From Bacillota bacterium (lineage in GTDB: Bacteria; Bacillota; Sulfobacillia; JAJZIM01; JAJZBP01), in contig JAJZBP010000111.1 of the NCBI GenBank assembly GCA_021798855.1, positions 1-6,743 of the forward strand: 6,743 nucleotides of DNA. Reading direction: 5' to 3'. Numbering within the stretch: the first letter of the stretch is position 1; every line of letters begins with the position of its first letter. Made by a program: the position numbers and the translations under genes. Of the stretch, positions 5,655 to 6,743 are shown piece after piece. The notes beneath the pieces are model-generated. The model was not told the DNA's origin. It ran no database searches and saw nothing but the letters and a program-made list of their open reading frames with translations.

Positions 5655-6521
5655 TCAGCCGGACCGCCGCCCATCCCCGGACCAGCGCCTGGCCAGCGCC
5701 GACATGGCCAAGCGTGGTCGGGTGCCGTCGCCGGAGGAATCCCTCACCGGCCAGGAGGGTTTCACCCCACCCGTTTTTTCTCCGGTGACCAAGGCCGCGG
5801 GATAAGCCAACCGTTCCCGTCCCGGCAGCCCCCCCCATTTGGCCATGTAGTACTCGCCGTTGCGCGTGAACGAGTTGCGGTTGGCTTCAGCCAGCCTTGG
5901 ATCCACGCAGATGGTGCGGGAACCGTGGTGATAAAAGCGGGCACCCCTGTAACATACCGCTCGTTCCCCGGCCAACTTGATTCGATGATGCATGTCGTTG
6001 TCCTCGTAATAGGCCGGGAAAAAGGCCTCGTCAAATCGCCCGATCCTCTCCAGAAGGCTTTTTCCAGCCAAAAAACAACTAAAATGCGGGCTCTCCACCC
6101 ACTCTTCCCGTTCTTCGCTGTCTTCCAGCGTCGCCAAATCGGCGTGTTCCCAGGCCGTAACCAAGACAAACTCCGGATGGTGCCTGGCGAAATCCACCAA
6201 ACGATCGACGCAGTTTTGCTTGCAGACTATATCGTTGTTGAGGACCAAAACGGCCGAGGCCCCTTTTTGCAAACCCCAAGTCAAGCCGTAATTCCAACAT
6301 GCCGCCACACTCCTGGGCTGTGGGTTGCGAACCATCTCCAAGGGATGGGCCGTTGCCAACGCCTCCAACTCGACCTCAAACCCTTCCCAGCGGTTCAGCA
6401 GCAATAGGATGCGGTGATCATAGCGGCTTTTAATGCTGGCAATGGTGCCGGCCGTGTAACGCAGATGGTCAGGCGTGCTGAGCAACGCCGGCATCACGAT
6501 GGCAAGTTCCAAGGTGGCCAC
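5655..6521 (-). CDS. Family 2 glycosyltransferase
   Basis: 288 residues from GTG 6521. The GT-A fold is recognisable. The N-terminal strand is LELAIVMPALL (4-14). RNPQPRSVAACWNYGL (65-80) matches the usual nucleotide-sugar binding region. LVLNNDIV (92-99) carries the DxD-like metal site as NND (95-97). FLAGKSLLERIGRFDEAFFPAYYEDNDMHHRIKLAG (150-185) holds the acceptor-side Glu-Asp (173-174) and is typical of rhamnosyl- and other GT2 enzymes. A conserved-looking NGEYYMAKWGGLPGRE follows (221-236). The sugar and acceptor cannot be deduced; cell-surface polysaccharide or protein glycosylation is the usual role. No transmembrane segment is evident, so it is probably cytosolic or membrane-peripheral. 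The last ~48 residues (241-288) are basic, low-complexity and match no motif I know. The start is uncertain: GTG 6521 lacks a good ribosome binding site, and TTG 6512 is an alternative that removes three residues. It is transcribed separately from purNHD. Confidence 0.88.
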   Translation of the reverse strand: MATLELAIVMPALLSTPDHLRYTAGTIASIKSRYDHRILLLLNRWEGFEVELEALATAHPLEMVRNPQPRSVAACWNYGLTWGLQKGASAVLVLNNDIVCKQNCVDRLVDFARHHPEFVLVTAWEHADLATLEDSEEREEWVESPHFSCFLAGKSLLERIGRFDEAFFPAYYEDNDMHHRIKLAGERAVCYRGARFYHHGSRTICVDPRLAEANRNSFTRNGEYYMAKWGGLPGRERLAYPAALVTGEKTGGVKPSWPVRDSSGDGTRPRLAMSALARRWSGDGRRSG

Positions 6522-6670
6522 CCCGTTTTCGTTTCTCTGCTTTGCCGAAGAAATTCTCCAGCCATCTTAAAATACGGGCGTTTCAAGCCGACGGTTCTTC
6601 GAAACCCAGCCCCTTCCCTCTCCTTGCTCGCCTCGCAATCCGTTACCCCGTGTCCACCTTACCACACATT
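6522..6670. other. Intergenic region upstream of the glycosyltransferase
   Basis: 149 bp between the glycosyltransferase start and repeat copy C. It should hold the glycosyltransferase promoter, but no pair of -35/-10 boxes with acceptable spacing was found; an AT-rich TATTTTAAG lies about 50 nt upstream of the start. A small CCTTA / TAAGG inverted repeat with an 8-nt loop spans its edge with the repeat (6657-6674). Confidence 0.5.
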
Positions 6671-6743
6671 AAGGAAGGTTTCGCCTCCGTACATGCGCCC
6701 GTCGCCGGGAGCGTGGCGCAGGCGTCACCTGTGACGCCGAGGA
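6671..6743 (+). repeat. Dispersed repeat copy C (runs to window edge)
   Basis: The most complete reference copy: 73 bp from AAGGAAGG to CGCCGAGGA, cut by the window end. It is in the opposite orientation to A and B. It contains the inverted repeat TGCGCC (6694-6699) / GGCGCA (6715-6720), immediately followed by an 18-nt perfect palindrome (6721-6738, arms GGCGTCAC / GTGACGCC). Compared with copy B, the palindrome carries a compensatory C-G to T-A change in its fifth pair. One frame reads KEGFASVHAPVAGSVAQASPV. Confidence 0.88.

Noticed and set aside
5464..5655. Purine riboswitch controlling purN
   Set aside because: The region upstream of the terminator is the glycosyltransferase 3' end plus 72 nt without the three-way junction pattern or conserved loop bases of a purine aptamer.
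6494..6565. 23-codon ATG frame upstream of and overlapping the glycosyltransferase start
   Set aside because: No Shine-Dalgarno sequence precedes it and the peptide has no leader-like codon run, so a regulatory leader peptide is not supported.
1..6743. CRISPR array or composite transposon bounded by the repeats
   Set aside because: There are only three copies, in mixed orientation and kilobases apart, with no regular spacers, cas genes or transposase. Copies at both window edges could simply reflect how the window was cut.

Overview
The window is GC-rich DNA, roughly 60% G+C by eye. It carries six protein genes, all on the minus strand, so gene order is described from high to low coordinates. 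It reads like the chromosome of a high-GC, endospore-forming Bacillota. The purine genes run in the purN-purH-purD order typical of Bacillota. The lipoprotein after purD resembles the spore-germination protein GerD. Strong GGAGG-type ribosome binding sites drive several GTG and TTG starts. The species cannot be named from this sequence.

Layout, in the direction of transcription. First comes a family 2 glycosyltransferase (6521-5655), closed by a strong intrinsic terminator (14-bp perfect stem plus T tract, 5582-5543). Next is a compact purine block: purN (GTG start at 5463), purH (9 bp later) and purD (TTG start, 27 bp later). These encode GAR transformylase, the bifunctional AICAR transformylase/IMP cyclohydrolase, and GAR synthetase. 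PurD and PurN catalyse consecutive early steps (PRA to GAR to FGAR), and PurH catalyses the last two (AICAR to FAICAR to IMP). No other pur gene is in the window. After purD, 77 bp downstream, comes a small Gly/Ser-rich lipoprotein with a GerD-like core, followed at once by an intrinsic terminator. Last is an FAD-dependent oxidoreductase of the geranylgeranyl reductase family. It starts at a TTG (1207) and is still open at the left edge of the window.

The least expected signal is a dispersed repeat of at least 73 bp in three copies. Copy A (61-1, minus) lies inside the oxidoreductase reading frame. Copy B (1356-1284, minus) lies between the GerD-like gene and the oxidoreductase. Copy C (6671-6743, plus) lies upstream of the glycosyltransferase and runs off the right edge. 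B and C differ at 8 of 72 aligned positions. Two of those differences are a compensatory pair that preserves an 8-bp stem (C-G in B, T-A in C), which points to selection on a folded structure. All three copies also share one open reading frame (EGF..xHAP.A...), and copy A is translated in that frame as the C-terminal tail of the oxidoreductase. No transposase, CRISPR array, tRNA or rRNA was seen. Every gene-free stretch is shorter than 300 bp.
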